A stretch of 20,631 bases of DNA from Cellvibrionales bacterium. GTDB lineage: Bacteria; Pseudomonadota; Gammaproteobacteria; Pseudomonadales; JAHEGP01. Both the position numbers and the translations under genes were made by a program. The notes under the pieces are model-generated. The model was given only the letters and a program-made list of their open reading frames with translations. It was not told the DNA's origin and did not search any database. The stretch is from NCBI GenBank assembly GCA_024645065.1, contig JAHEGP010000024.1, positions 1 to 20,631 on the forward strand, given 5' to 3'. Shown piece after piece: positions 1 through 8,600 of the stretch (position 1 is the first letter of the stretch; every line of letters starts with the position of its first letter).

Positions 1-45
1 CAGTGGTTGCAAATGCAGGAACAATTGGAGTCGCTGGTTGGCTAG
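1..45 (+). CDS. C-terminal fragment of an unidentified protein
   Basis: Frame 1 is open from the window edge and ends at TAG 43-45, giving 14 residues that would form a polar helix (QWLQMQEQLESLVG). Most of its codons end in G or C, as in the other genes here. Two other plus-strand frames are also open at the edge. Frame 3 runs to the TGA at 87-89 and would encode a hydrophobic tail rich in Gly, Phe and Leu, but its third positions are mostly A or T, so frame 1 is preferred. A hairpin directly after the frame-1 stop fits a gene end. The fragment is too short to assign a family. Confidence 0.4.
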   Translation, partial: QWLQMQEQLESLVG

Positions 46-67
46 GCACGGTATTTTTTTTCGTGCC
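45..67 (+). terminator. Hairpin with T-rich loop, possible terminator
   Basis: GGCACG at 45-50 pairs perfectly with CGTGCC at 62-67 around an 11-base loop that contains eight consecutive T (54-61). It begins at the last base of the putative stop codon. A classical intrinsic terminator has its T-run after the stem. Here only GGGCTTCGTTTT follows, so termination is plausible but not certain. Confidence 0.28.
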
Positions 68-393
68 GGGCTTCGTTTTACTGCTTTGATCGGTCGCGTT
101 TACAGGATCATTCGGCGAGCGGCAGGGTAAGGTGCTGCAAAAAAGGGATATCAATCCGGTGAAAATCTACCCTGAGTCACCCCACAAGGATTTGGCAAAG
201 GGCAGCAAGAACTTTGCAGAAAATTATATTCGCGGCGCCTACCATTTTTCCCAATGGCGACGTCCTGGCGCTTTGGGGTTTTTCGAGAAACCGTGCAGCG
301 TCTCTGGACTCACCCATAGGGCGCACAGTAATCCGCATTTTTTCGTAAAGATATCAATCTCTTACCGGCTATAGCAGCGTTCGACTGCGGAAT
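68..393. other. Intergenic region without a recognisable gene
   Basis: No gene is convincing in this stretch between the plus-strand tail and the end of the YaiI gene. An 80-codon plus ORF at 132-374 has no ribosome binding site, no recognisable domain and a composition unlike the neighbouring genes. Small elements seen are: a 10-base direct repeat GATATCAATC at 147-156 and 350-359; an inverted repeat CCATT/AATGG at 242-246 and 253-257; and GGTTT/AAACC at 277-281 and 288-292. No tRNA, tmRNA, RNase P or 6S signature was recognised. The stretch could carry an unrecognised small RNA or simply be the facing 3' ends of two transcripts. Confidence 0.5.
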
Positions 394-849
394 CTAGGTG
401 CAATGCAAGTTCTTCGCCAGCAACCGGTCCAGGGTGTTGGCAAAGGACTGTCGGGCGGTATTGTCCAATGGCGGAGGCCCGCCCCCGAGCTGTCCGTTAT
501 CACGCATCTGTTGCATGAAATCCCGCATCGCCAATCGCTGCCTGACGTTTTCCTCGGTGTAATGTTCGCCCCTCGGGTTGATGGCGGTAACGCCCCTGGC
601 GACCAACTCCGCGGCGAGTGGTATATCAGCGGTAACGACAATGTCGCCGGGGGAGCAATGCTGCGCCAGGTAATTATCGGCAACGTCGAATCCTGCCGCC
701 ACCTGCAGCGACCGGATCAGAGGCGAGCGCGGCACCTGCAGTGGGTGATTCGCAACCAGTGTTAAAGGTATCTTCACGCGCTGTGCAGCGCGGTACAGGA
801 TCTCCTTGATGACCTTGGGGCAAGCGTCGGCATCTACCCACATTTCCAT
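394..849 (-). CDS. yaiI: YaiI/YqxD family protein (DUF188, UPF0178)
   Basis: This 151-residue protein matches the YaiI/YqxD family in full length. It opens with the family signature MEMWVDADACPKVIKEIL, whose Asp6 and Asp8 resemble the acidic metal-binding start of PIN-like nuclease folds. It continues with the VANHPL segment near residue 33 and the conserved ADIPLAAELVARG and NPRGEHYTEEN blocks in the middle. The C-terminal part holds the GGGPPPL loop near residue 123. The family is widespread in bacteria; a nuclease-like role is inferred from fold only and no reaction is established. The ATG at 847-849 lies 2 bp after the stop of the RNA helicase gene, so the two are probably co-transcribed, with translational coupling likely. 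Confidence 0.93.
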   Translation of the reverse strand: MEMWVDADACPKVIKEILYRAAQRVKIPLTLVANHPLQVPRSPLIRSLQVAAGFDVADNYLAQHCSPGDIVVTADIPLAAELVARGVTAINPRGEHYTEENVRQRLAMRDFMQQMRDNGQLGGGPPPLDNTARQSFANTLDRLLAKNLHCT

Positions 850-851
850 CG

Positions 852-2657
852 TCAGGGTTTTGCCTTGCTGGATTTGGTTTTGCCACCTCGGCTTCCGGTC
901 TTGGGGTGATCTTTTTTGGTACCGGTTGTTGCCTTACTGCCCGGCCCGGGGCGGGTGGCCTGGAGCGAGGATTTGTCTTCGACCAGACTCAGCTTTAGCT
1001 GCCGACTGCGTACCCTCACCCGGCGTAGATGCTGGAATATTTCTGCCGGCATGCCAGTGGGGAGCTCGACTGTACTGAATTCATCGAAAATATTGATGGC
1101 GCCGATATACTGGCTATCGATATCAATCTCGTTGGCAATTGCACCGACGATATTGCCGGGGGTCACCTCATGGGCGTGGCCTACTTCAAGCCGATAGGTC
1201 TGCATTGGCACGTTGTCGTGCTTTTCAGGGCGCCGGGCCTTGGCTTCACGGGGTGCTTCCTCGTCGCGAGTCCTGTCGCGAGCTGCCGGCCGGTTCTCCG
1301 GGGAGGCGTCGCGTCGCTTTTTCGTTGCCGTCGTTGGCGAGTCGATGGGCCTATCCTTTTGTAGCAATTCCGCCATGGCGGCTGCCACAGCGATGGGGGA
1401 TTCGCCAGTTTCATCGCAGAGTTCTTTCACCAGTTGCGCAAAAATCGGCGCCGGCCGTGTGGTCAACGCGTCCAGGATCGATGCCTTGAATCGCTGTCGC
1501 CGCTGGTCGATAATTTCCTCTGCCGTGGGTAACTTCAAGGCCGGAATCTTGCGATTGGTGGCCCTCTCAATCGCGCGCAGCAGGCGTTGTTCCCTGGAAG
1601 TGACAAACAGCACGGCGCGACCCTCCCGGCCGGCGCGACCGGTGCGGCCGATCCGGTGAATATAGGACTCGGGGTCGTGGGGAATATCGTAATTGATCAC
1701 CAGGCTGACGCGTTCGACATCGAGGCCGCGGGCGGCAACGTCAGTGGCCACGAGAATATCGATCTTGCCTTTTTTCAGTCGATTGATCGTTTGTTCCCGC
1801 GCTGACTGGCTCATATCGCCATTAATGGCGCTGCAGGCATAACCGCGGGCGCTGATCTTTTCCGCCAGTTCTACGGTGGTGCCCCGGGTACGGGTGAAGA
1901 TTATAACGCCATCAAACTCTTCCGCCTCCAGTAACTGGGTAAGTGCATCCAGCTTCTGGTTGTTGTTGCTGACCAGCCAGTAATGTTGATCGATGGTGTC
2001 GACGGTGGCCGTTTTGGCTTCAATTTTAACGTGGGCGGGGTCTTGCAGGAAACGCTGGGCAACCCGGCGTATCGGCTCGGGCAATGTTGCTGAAAACAAC
2101 ACCGTCTGCTGATCGCCGCCGGCATAGGACAGGATCGCTTCAACATCATCGATAAAACCCATGCGCAGCATCTCGTCGGCCTCGTCCAGCACCACCGTTT
2201 TCAGGGTGGAAAGGTCCAGAGTGCGGCGCTTTAGATGATCGAGCAATCGCCCCGGCGTGCCGACCACGACGTCGACTCCCCGCTTCAACTGCCGCAGCTG
2301 GGTCGACATGTCCTGGCCGCCATAAATCGGCAGTACGTGAAAACCCTTCATATTGCGAGCGTAGCTCTGGAATGCCTCGGCAACCTGGATTGCCAGCTCC
2401 CGGGTAGGGCAGATCACCAGTGCCTGGGGTGCCCGGGAGCCTGCCTTCATGCGGCTGAGGATGGGCAGTGCGAATGCAGCGGTTTTGCCGGTTCCGGTCT
2501 GGGCCTGGCCAATCAGGTCACGACCCTGCAAAAGCATTGGTATGCTTTGTGCCTGGATCGGGGATGGGGTCTCGTAGCCAAGCTTGGCCAGTGTTTTGCT
2601 CAGGGTATTCGAGATACCCAGCTCGGCGAATGGTCCGTTGTCGGTCGTGGTGGGCAT
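852..2657 (-). CDS. deaD: DEAD-box ATP-dependent RNA helicase with DbpA-type RNA-binding domain
   Basis: This 601-residue cytoplasmic RNA helicase is of the DeaD/CsdA type, a family that unwinds RNA in ribosome assembly, mRNA decay and cold adaptation. All core motifs are visible: the Q motif around 30-37, motif I AQTGTGKT (52-59), Ia PTRELA (84-89), Ib TPGRLL (134-139), II DEAD (158-161), III SAT (189-191), V ARGLD (309-313) and VI HRIGRTGR (334-341). After a linker rich in Arg, Lys and Glu (about 440-480), a DbpA-type RRM-like domain (about 486-560) binds RNA. The last 40 residues are a Lys/Gly/Ser-rich tail. The ATG at 2655-2657 is preceded by GAGGCG at a good distance. E. coli CsdA is of similar size, and the DbpA domain separates this protein from short RhlE/RhlB types. 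yaiI follows 2 bp downstream. Confidence 0.95.
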   Translation of the reverse strand: MPTTTDNGPFAELGISNTLSKTLAKLGYETPSPIQAQSIPMLLQGRDLIGQAQTGTGKTAAFALPILSRMKAGSRAPQALVICPTRELAIQVAEAFQSYARNMKGFHVLPIYGGQDMSTQLRQLKRGVDVVVGTPGRLLDHLKRRTLDLSTLKTVVLDEADEMLRMGFIDDVEAILSYAGGDQQTVLFSATLPEPIRRVAQRFLQDPAHVKIEAKTATVDTIDQHYWLVSNNNQKLDALTQLLEAEEFDGVIIFTRTRGTTVELAEKISARGYACSAINGDMSQSAREQTINRLKKGKIDILVATDVAARGLDVERVSLVINYDIPHDPESYIHRIGRTGRAGREGRAVLFVTSREQRLLRAIERATNRKIPALKLPTAEEIIDQRRQRFKASILDALTTRPAPIFAQLVKELCDETGESPIAVAAAMAELLQKDRPIDSPTTATKKRRDASPENRPAARDRTRDEEAPREAKARRPEKHDNVPMQTYRLEVGHAHEVTPGNIVGAIANEIDIDSQYIGAINIFDEFSTVELPTGMPAEIFQHLRRVRVRSRQLKLSLVEDKSSLQATRPGPGSKATTGTKKDHPKTGSRGGKTKSSKAKP

Positions 2658-2747
2658 GCTTGCGCCTCATGGGGCGCTACGATCTGACACGGCGGGCTTG
2701 ACATGGACCAGGCGAGAACAGGTAGTAGCGGCAAAATCGGGGGAGTT

Positions 2748-2753
2748 AGTATA
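2748..2753 (-). promoter_or_regulatory. Candidate -10 element for the RNA helicase gene
   Basis: Read on the minus strand, TATACT lies at 2753-2748 in an A/T-rich pocket of the 187 bp divergent spacer. It is about 90 bases upstream of the helicase ATG, which would leave a leader of roughly 80-85 bases. No good -35 hexamer sits 16-18 bases upstream. The embedded GTATAC is palindromic, so the same spot could also serve the divergent plus-strand gene. Confidence 0.35.
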
Positions 2754-2844
2754 CCCTGTTTATGGGGGCAATGGCAGTCGCAGCGACAGCGCTGCGTGTC
2801 CGGGATAGACATCGAGCGGTAACAGGTCGAGGCGGGAAATTCCT

Positions 2845-3144
2845 GTGAATTGGGTGGTCTATATCATCACTGCCAGCGACGGCAGCTTGTACACCGGCAT
2901 CACGACCGACATGGAGCGGCGCTGGCGAGAGCATTGCGATGGGCGCCGCGGCGCCCGTTTTTTTCGTGGCCGCAGTCCGTTGCACCTGGCCTATCTCGAG
3001 CCCAGCGCAGACCGCAGCAGCGCCAGCCGCCGTGAAGCCCTGATCAAGCGCCTGACGCGGCCGGAAAAGCTATCGCTGATTCGCTCCAGCCGCAATCGGC
3101 TGGAGCATGCCATGACATCGGCGCAAGATGCTGGCGCTAGCTAG
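2845..3144 (+). CDS. GIY-YIG nuclease-fold protein, YhbQ/UPF0213 type
   Basis: This 99-residue protein is a single GIY-YIG domain. The first half-motif is VYI at residues 5-7 and the second is YTG at 16-18. They are followed by the usual ERRWREH basic helix with the catalytic-type Arg around 25-27, and by a C-terminal RREALIKRL helix carrying the conserved Glu. The short, stand-alone form resembles the YhbQ/UPF0213 proteins, for which DNA nicking activity has been reported in some members, with the cellular role unclear. Translation starts at GTG 2845-2847, the best placed start before the domain; the upstream GAGGCGGG could be its binding site. The gene converges with the sulfhydrylase gene and overlaps it by 8 bp. 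Confidence 0.88.
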   Translation: MNWVVYIITASDGSLYTGITTDMERRWREHCDGRRGARFFRGRSPLHLAYLEPSADRSSASRREALIKRLTRPEKLSLIRSSRNRLEHAMTSAQDAGAS

Positions 3145-4414
3145 CAGCCGCTTCCAGCGCCTGGGCAATATCGGCGATGATATCGTCGACATGCTCGATT
3201 CCCACTGAAATCCGCACCAGATCCACCGATACCCCGGCTGATGCCAGCTCCTCGGGTCCGAGTTGGCGGTGGGTCGTAGAAGCAGGGTGACAGGCAAGGG
3301 ACTTGGCGTCGCCAATGTTTACCAAGCGCAGGATCAGTTCCAGCGCGTCGATAAATTTTGCTCCTGCCTGCTGGCCCCCGACAATGCCGAAACTGAGGAT
3401 CCCTGAGGCGCGGCCACCGAGCATTTTCTGGCACAGCGGTTGATATTCGCTGTCTGCCAGACCGGCATATTTTACCCAGCTGACCCGGGGATGCTGCCGC
3501 AGGTATTCAGCCACCCGACTGGCATTCTCGCAGTGCCTGTCCATGCGCAGGGCCAGTGTTTCCAGGCCTTGCATGATCTGGAAGGCGTTCATGGGTGACA
3601 GCGCCCCGCCGCAGTTGCGCAGTGGTACTACCCGGCAACGCCCGATAAAGGCGGCAGGCCCCATTGCCTCATTGAACACAACACCGTGATAGGAGGGGTC
3701 TGGCTGGCTGAACATGGGAAATCGCTCTGCCTGGGCTGCCCAGTCGAACTTGCCGGAATCCACGACGATTCCGCCGATAGAAGTGCCGTGACCGCCTATA
3801 TACTTGGTGAGCGAGTGGATTGCGATATCTGCACCAAAATCGAATACCCGGCACAGGTAGGGGGTGGCGACGGTGTTGTCGACGATCAGGGGGATGCCGT
3901 TGCGGTGAGCGATATCGGCCAGCTTTTCCAGATTCACGACATTGCCCGCCGGGTTGCCGATAGATTCGCAAAACAGGGCTTTGGTGCTGTCGTCGATATG
4001 GGCTTCCAGACCTGCATAGTCATCGAATGAGGCAAAGCGCACGTCAATCCCCAATGTCGGCAAGGTGTGCGCGAACAGGTTGTAAGTGCCGCCATAGAGC
4101 TGGCTGGTGCTGACTATATTGTCGCCGCTGCGACAGATCGTCATGACAGCCGCGGTGATTGCCGCCATACCCGAAGCCATTGCCAGTGCTCCCACCCCAC
4201 CTTCAAGCGCCGTCAAGCGCGCTTCCAGCACTGCATTGGTCGGGTTCATGATGCGCGAATAGATATTGCCAGCTACTTTCAGGTCGAACAGGTCGGCACC
4301 GTGCTGGGTGTTATCAAATGTGTAAGACGTGGTCTGGTAGATTGGCGTGGTAGCCGCGTGGGTGGCCGGGTCACCCTCATAGCCGGCATGCAAGGCAATC
4401 GTTTCTGGTTTCAT
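3137..4414 (-). CDS. metY: O-acetylhomoserine sulfhydrylase (aminocarboxypropyltransferase)
   Basis: This PLP enzyme of the Cys/Met metabolism family makes homocysteine from O-acetylhomoserine and sulfide, the direct-sulfhydrylation route to methionine in the cytoplasm. At 425 residues it has the length typical of MetY rather than of the shorter MetB/MetZ enzymes (about 380-400). Visible signatures are ALHAGYEGD near the start, IYSRIMNPT (51-59, phosphate binding from the neighbouring subunit), the VDNT segment with Asp179, and the SLTKYIGGHG motif with the PLP lysine at about 204. The C-terminal ACHPASTTHRQL block is also typical. AAGGA at 4421-4425 (minus strand) lies 6 bases before the ATG at 4412-4414. 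It has no operon partner. A MetZ-like function is the main alternative but less likely given the length and end sequence. Confidence 0.92.
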   Translation of the reverse strand: MKPETIALHAGYEGDPATHAATTPIYQTTSYTFDNTQHGADLFDLKVAGNIYSRIMNPTNAVLEARLTALEGGVGALAMASGMAAITAAVMTICRSGDNIVSTSQLYGGTYNLFAHTLPTLGIDVRFASFDDYAGLEAHIDDSTKALFCESIGNPAGNVVNLEKLADIAHRNGIPLIVDNTVATPYLCRVFDFGADIAIHSLTKYIGGHGTSIGGIVVDSGKFDWAAQAERFPMFSQPDPSYHGVVFNEAMGPAAFIGRCRVVPLRNCGGALSPMNAFQIMQGLETLALRMDRHCENASRVAEYLRQHPRVSWVKYAGLADSEYQPLCQKMLGGRASGILSFGIVGGQQAGAKFIDALELILRLVNIGDAKSLACHPASTTHRQLGPEELASAGVSVDLVRISVGIEHVDDIIADIAQALEAAAS

Positions 4415-4504
4415 GGCTTTTCCTTATGACAGTCTTTGCGGCGGAATATCGCGTCGAGCTGTTTCCCAAATGAACAACGCTAACGGTTACCGGGCCCAGA
4501 CATC

Positions 4505-4510
4505 AGTCAA
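4505..4510 (-). promoter_or_regulatory. Candidate -35 hexamer for metY
   Basis: TTGACT on the minus strand begins 7 bases after the NnrS stop codon and 91 bases before the MetY ATG. A weak A/T segment (TAACCG) follows about 15 bases later, so the -10 is poor. The position, just after the previous operon ends, fits a separate metY promoter. Confidence 0.25.
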
Positions 4511-4517
4511 GTTTGAA

Positions 4518-5678
4518 TCAGGGCGCCGGCGGTCCGAGCAGGATAGAGGTATAGCGCCAGGCAAACAAGCCTAGCGCTACTACCCAGGCCGCCGTGGCCA
4601 GTAACAGCCAGTGATCGGGGTGATCGCTGACACCGGCGACGATTCGAAGCAGCGCCGTTAAGCTGATAACAATATAGCTGGCGGTGGTCAGAGGGTTATC
4701 CAGCAGCGGGCGATTGGTATGTCCCAGCGCCGCGCGACTGGCTACTGCCAGAATCATGGTAGTAACCGCGCCAATCATGAGTGCATGTAGCCCGGTGCTG
4801 AGCGGGAGGAGTCCAGCTGCACCGCAGGCCAGCAAAGCCAGCCCCACCACCAGCCAGAGGAAGCCCAGCTGTAAAACCCAGACGATAGGGCTGGCGAGGG
4901 TGCGAAAGAACTGCCAGCGACTCCAGCGCAGCAGCTGCAGTGCCGCTGCCAGGAAGCCGGCTCCGGCGCTGATGACTGACTCGGGCTGCCACAAGAACAG
5001 GGCGGCAAACAGCAGCGTGGCGCCAGTGGCGCACAGGTCGAGACGACCAAACGGAGGCGGGGGCTTGCCGCCGGCAGGCAGTTTGCCCTGTTTTACCAGC
5101 CAGTTGCCCGTAAATGCCGGAATCACCCGGCCGGCAATCAGGTTTACGGTGAGTACCAGCACCCACAAGCCGGCCCAGACTGCGGTCCGCGTCCAGGGTT
5201 TATCCAGCCAGAGCGCCGCGTAGAACGCGGTATTGCTCAGTCCCAACATGGCCAGCAGCGCCAGCAGTTTATAGTTGCGCCGGCTGCTGCCGGCAATCAC
5301 CTCCCGGGACATCAACCCCAGCAGCAGGGCGTTGAAGCCGAGGTCTGCGCCGGCGATTACCGGTAACAGGTGGAGTGAATTTGCCGGCGCCAGCAGCCGC
5401 GCAGACAACCACAAACCGCACAGCACAACGAGGGGCAGGCCCGAGACCGGCGGGCGTTGGGTCCAGTTGGCCACTGCGGTGAGTGCGAAGCCGGCGATGG
5501 CGGCGGCGCCGAAACCAAAAATCATCTCATGGGCATGCCAGGCTATCGGGTCGGCTCCGCCGCCGGGCAGCGCCACCAAACCACTCCAGAGCGCACCCCA
5601 CCAGGCGACCGACAAGATGCCGTAGATGATGGCGAGCAAGAACAGAGGGCGAAAGGCATAGCTGAACACCCGGTTCAT
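4518..5678 (-). CDS. nnrS: NnrS family membrane haem-copper protein
   Basis: NnrS proteins are integral inner-membrane proteins with haem and copper, linked to nitric oxide tolerance and denitrification regulons. This copy is 386 residues, almost entirely hydrophobic, with about 12 membrane segments. It carries the N-terminal family hallmarks: FSYAFRPLFLLA near residue 5, the WHAHEMIFGF motif at about 47-56 with His48 and His50 as likely metal ligands, and the ANWTQRPP loop at about 70-77. GHTNRPL sits near the C-terminus. The frame is open 39 codons further upstream, but that stretch lies inside the RND gene, is Arg/Pro-rich and does not resemble the family. The ATG at 5676-5678, 11 bp after the RND stop, is therefore chosen. 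It is the last gene of an efflux operon, an unusual setting. Confidence 0.9.
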   Translation of the reverse strand: MNRVFSYAFRPLFLLAIIYGILSVAWWGALWSGLVALPGGGADPIAWHAHEMIFGFGAAAIAGFALTAVANWTQRPPVSGLPLVVLCGLWLSARLLAPANSLHLLPVIAGADLGFNALLLGLMSREVIAGSSRRNYKLLALLAMLGLSNTAFYAALWLDKPWTRTAVWAGLWVLVLTVNLIAGRVIPAFTGNWLVKQGKLPAGGKPPPPFGRLDLCATGATLLFAALFLWQPESVISAGAGFLAAALQLLRWSRWQFFRTLASPIVWVLQLGFLWLVVGLALLACGAAGLLPLSTGLHALMIGAVTTMILAVASRAALGHTNRPLLDNPLTTASYIVISLTALLRIVAGVSDHPDHWLLLATAAWVVALGLFAWRYTSILLGPPAP

Positions 5679-5689
5679 GAGGCGACCAT

Positions 5690-8600
5690 TCAGGACAGGT
5701 CCTGTTCTGCGCGGACTTGCTTCACCGCGGGCTCCACCGACCGGGGCTCGGGGTATTCGTTTCGCCACGGCGCGCTGTTCATGAAAACCCGCCACCGGTT
5801 GACCACCAGGTACTGCGCCGGCAGCACTAAAAGCAGCAGGAAGGTGCCGAACAGCAGGCCGTAGGCAACTGATACCGCCATGGGAATAAGAAACTGGGCC
5901 TGGCGGCTGGTTTCGAGAATCAACGGCGCAAGACCGACCACCGTGGTCAGGGTGGTAAGAATTACCGGTCGAAAACGCGCCAGCGCAGCCTGGTAGACTG
6001 ACTCTTTCAGGTCGATACCCTTGCGCAGATTACTGTTGATCTTATCGATCAGTACCACGCTGTCATTAACGATAATTCCCGACAAGGCGATGATGCCGTA
6101 AATCGACAGGGTATTGAGTTGCAAGCCGTGAACGCCATGTCCAAAAACCGCGCCAACAATCGCCAGCGGAATAAGGCTGAATATCTGCAGTGCCTGGCCC
6201 CAGGAGCGAAATACGAGTACCAGCAGGATGAACATGGCGAGCAGTGCCAGCGGAAAGGTTCTTTGCATCGAACTATTGGTTTTTTGCTGGTCGCGGGATT
6301 GCCCTTCATAGGACACTCTGACACCAGTGACCTGGGCCAGGACCCGGGGCATAACCTCCTGGCGTATCTTGTCGAGGATGGGCGGCAAATCCTCGGTGAC
6401 ATCCACGAGATCGGCTTCGATCCGGATTTCCCGCTTTTTGTCGAGGTGGTTGATCTTGGTGAGGCCGCGCTCGATCTGATAGCTGGCCAGTTCCTGCAGC
6501 GGATAGGAGGCGCCCTCCGGGGTTCGGATGCGCATGCGATCGAGCTGCCCGAGTGCCAGGCGGTCTTCGGGCCGATAGCGTACCCATACTCGCAGCTCGT
6601 CACGACCGCGCTGGATGCGCTGTATCTCCAGCCCGAAAAAACCCTGGCGTACCTGACCGGCGATATCCCGGAGACTGAGCCCCAAAGCGTAGGCCAGTGG
6701 TTTCAGGTGCAGGCTGATCTCGCGCCGGCCCAGCTGGTTTGAGTCGGTCACGTCGCGCAATGAACTGATGGCCTCGAGTTCATCAATGAGTAATGAGCGG
6801 GCGCGTTCGAGCTGTGGCATGTCGTCCCCAAGCAGGCTCAGAGCCACCGGTTTACCGAAAAAGCCGGTTCTGCCATAGGTGAGGTTGCGGGCATTATGGA
6901 TCGGGCCCACGCGATCGCGCAGGCGATTGCCAACCAGGAAACTACTCATGTCCCGGGTTTCGCCATCCAGCAGGAAAAGTGTCAGTTTGCCGGCGTGACT
7001 GCCGCTATCACCAAAATCGTTGCGGCCAATATCCCGCTTGATGCCGATAATGACATCTCGCTGGTCGCTGCGCTCAGCGCGTAGCTCCTCATTGAGCTGG
7101 ATGGCCGCGCTCTCGATTCGCTGGAGTATCGCGTCGGTCTCCTGCTCCTGGGTGCCCGCCACCAGGGTGAGATTGACGGGAATCTCATCGCCGTCGATGA
7201 ACGGGAAAGGAGTGACTCCGATCAAGCCACCGCGTATGGCGCCGATGGTGACCAATAAGAGGGCCACAGGAATGCACAGGGTGATAGCCCGGTAGCGGAT
7301 TGCGGCGCGCAACAGCGGCGCATACATGCGCTGGATCAGGAACTGCACCCCGGCGTCGAGGCGGCGCCTCAATCCGGTGTCCTGGCTATGGGGGTGGAGG
7401 CCGCGTGAGTGCGCCAGGTGCGCGGGTAAAATGAAGTACGCCTCTATCAAGGAGAACAGCAGGGCAGCAATCACCACCAGCGCCATGTGCCAGATAAACT
7501 TTCCAATGAATCCATCGAGGAAGAAAAACGGTGTGAATGCCACGATGGTGGTCAGCACCGATGTCGTGACCGGTTTGATGACCTCCATCGTGCCGTTTAT
7601 CGCGGCGTTGCTTGGGCTTTCCCCGGACTCGTAGCGTGAATAAATGTTCTCTCCCACAACGATGGCATCATCCACCAGTATGCCGATGACCACGATCATG
7701 CCGAATAGCGAGATGACATTGATGGTAATCCCGGCGGCCGCGATGACGATGAACATGCCCGCCAGGGAAAGGGGTATGCCAAGTGAAACCCAGGCCGCCA
7801 GCCGAAAGTTCATGAACAGGCCCAGTAGCACCACGACCAGACACAGCCCGATCAGGCCATTCTTGTAGAGAATCCCGAGGCGTTGTTTCAGCGGGATGGT
7901 GAAGTCCCCGAGAATCACCGCCTGCACCTGCTCGTGATCGCGATTAAATTGCTCGACGATGGCCTTGCCGATCTCGGCAACCTCGAGAATATCTTCGCTG
8001 ATGGTTTTCTGCAGTCGCAGGATCAATGCCGGTTGGCCGTTGTAGTAGCTGCGCTCGGGAGTATCGGCCCAGCGCTCGACGACCTCTGCGATATCACCAA
8101 GGCGAACCAGCGACCCGTCTGGATCTGCGCCGACCACGATATCATCGAGTTGCTTGGCCTGATAGCGCCGTCCCCAGGCACGAATCAGCATTTCCTCCCG
8201 CAGGGTTTCGAGTTTGCCGCCGGTGAGGTTGATATTGGCCGCTGCGACAGCTCGGCTGATATCCTCGAACCGCAAGTCGTGGCGTCTTAGTGCGTGCTCT
8301 GCAACGTCGATCGATATTTCCAGGTCTGGCTTTCCCTCTATGGTAACCTGGCTGAGCCTGGGGGATCCGAGCAACTCGTCGCGCATGGTCTCGGCCATGC
8401 GTTTGAGGTTGTACAAATCGGTGTTGCCAAACAGCGCGATATCGAAAACGGTACCGCGAGATTTGCCGTAGTAGACCACCGGTCGCTCCGCATCCTGGGG
8501 CAGGGAGTTGATGCGGTCCACGGCATTCTTGACATCCTGGGTCAGCTCCGCCATGTCACTGCCCTTGAGCGCCTCCACCCGAATACTGGCGAAGTTCTCC

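Noticed and set aside
132..374. 80-codon plus-strand ORF
   Set aside because: No ribosome binding site, no domain, and a composition unlike the neighbouring genes; treated as non-coding.
1118..1129. Further copy of GATATCAATCTC inside the helicase gene
   Set aside because: It matches the intergenic repeat at 350-361 but is explained by coding sequence; taken as chance.
5679..5795. 39-residue N-terminal extension of NnrS
   Set aside because: It lies inside the RND permease gene, is Arg/Pro-rich and does not match the family start; the ATG at 5678 is a better start.
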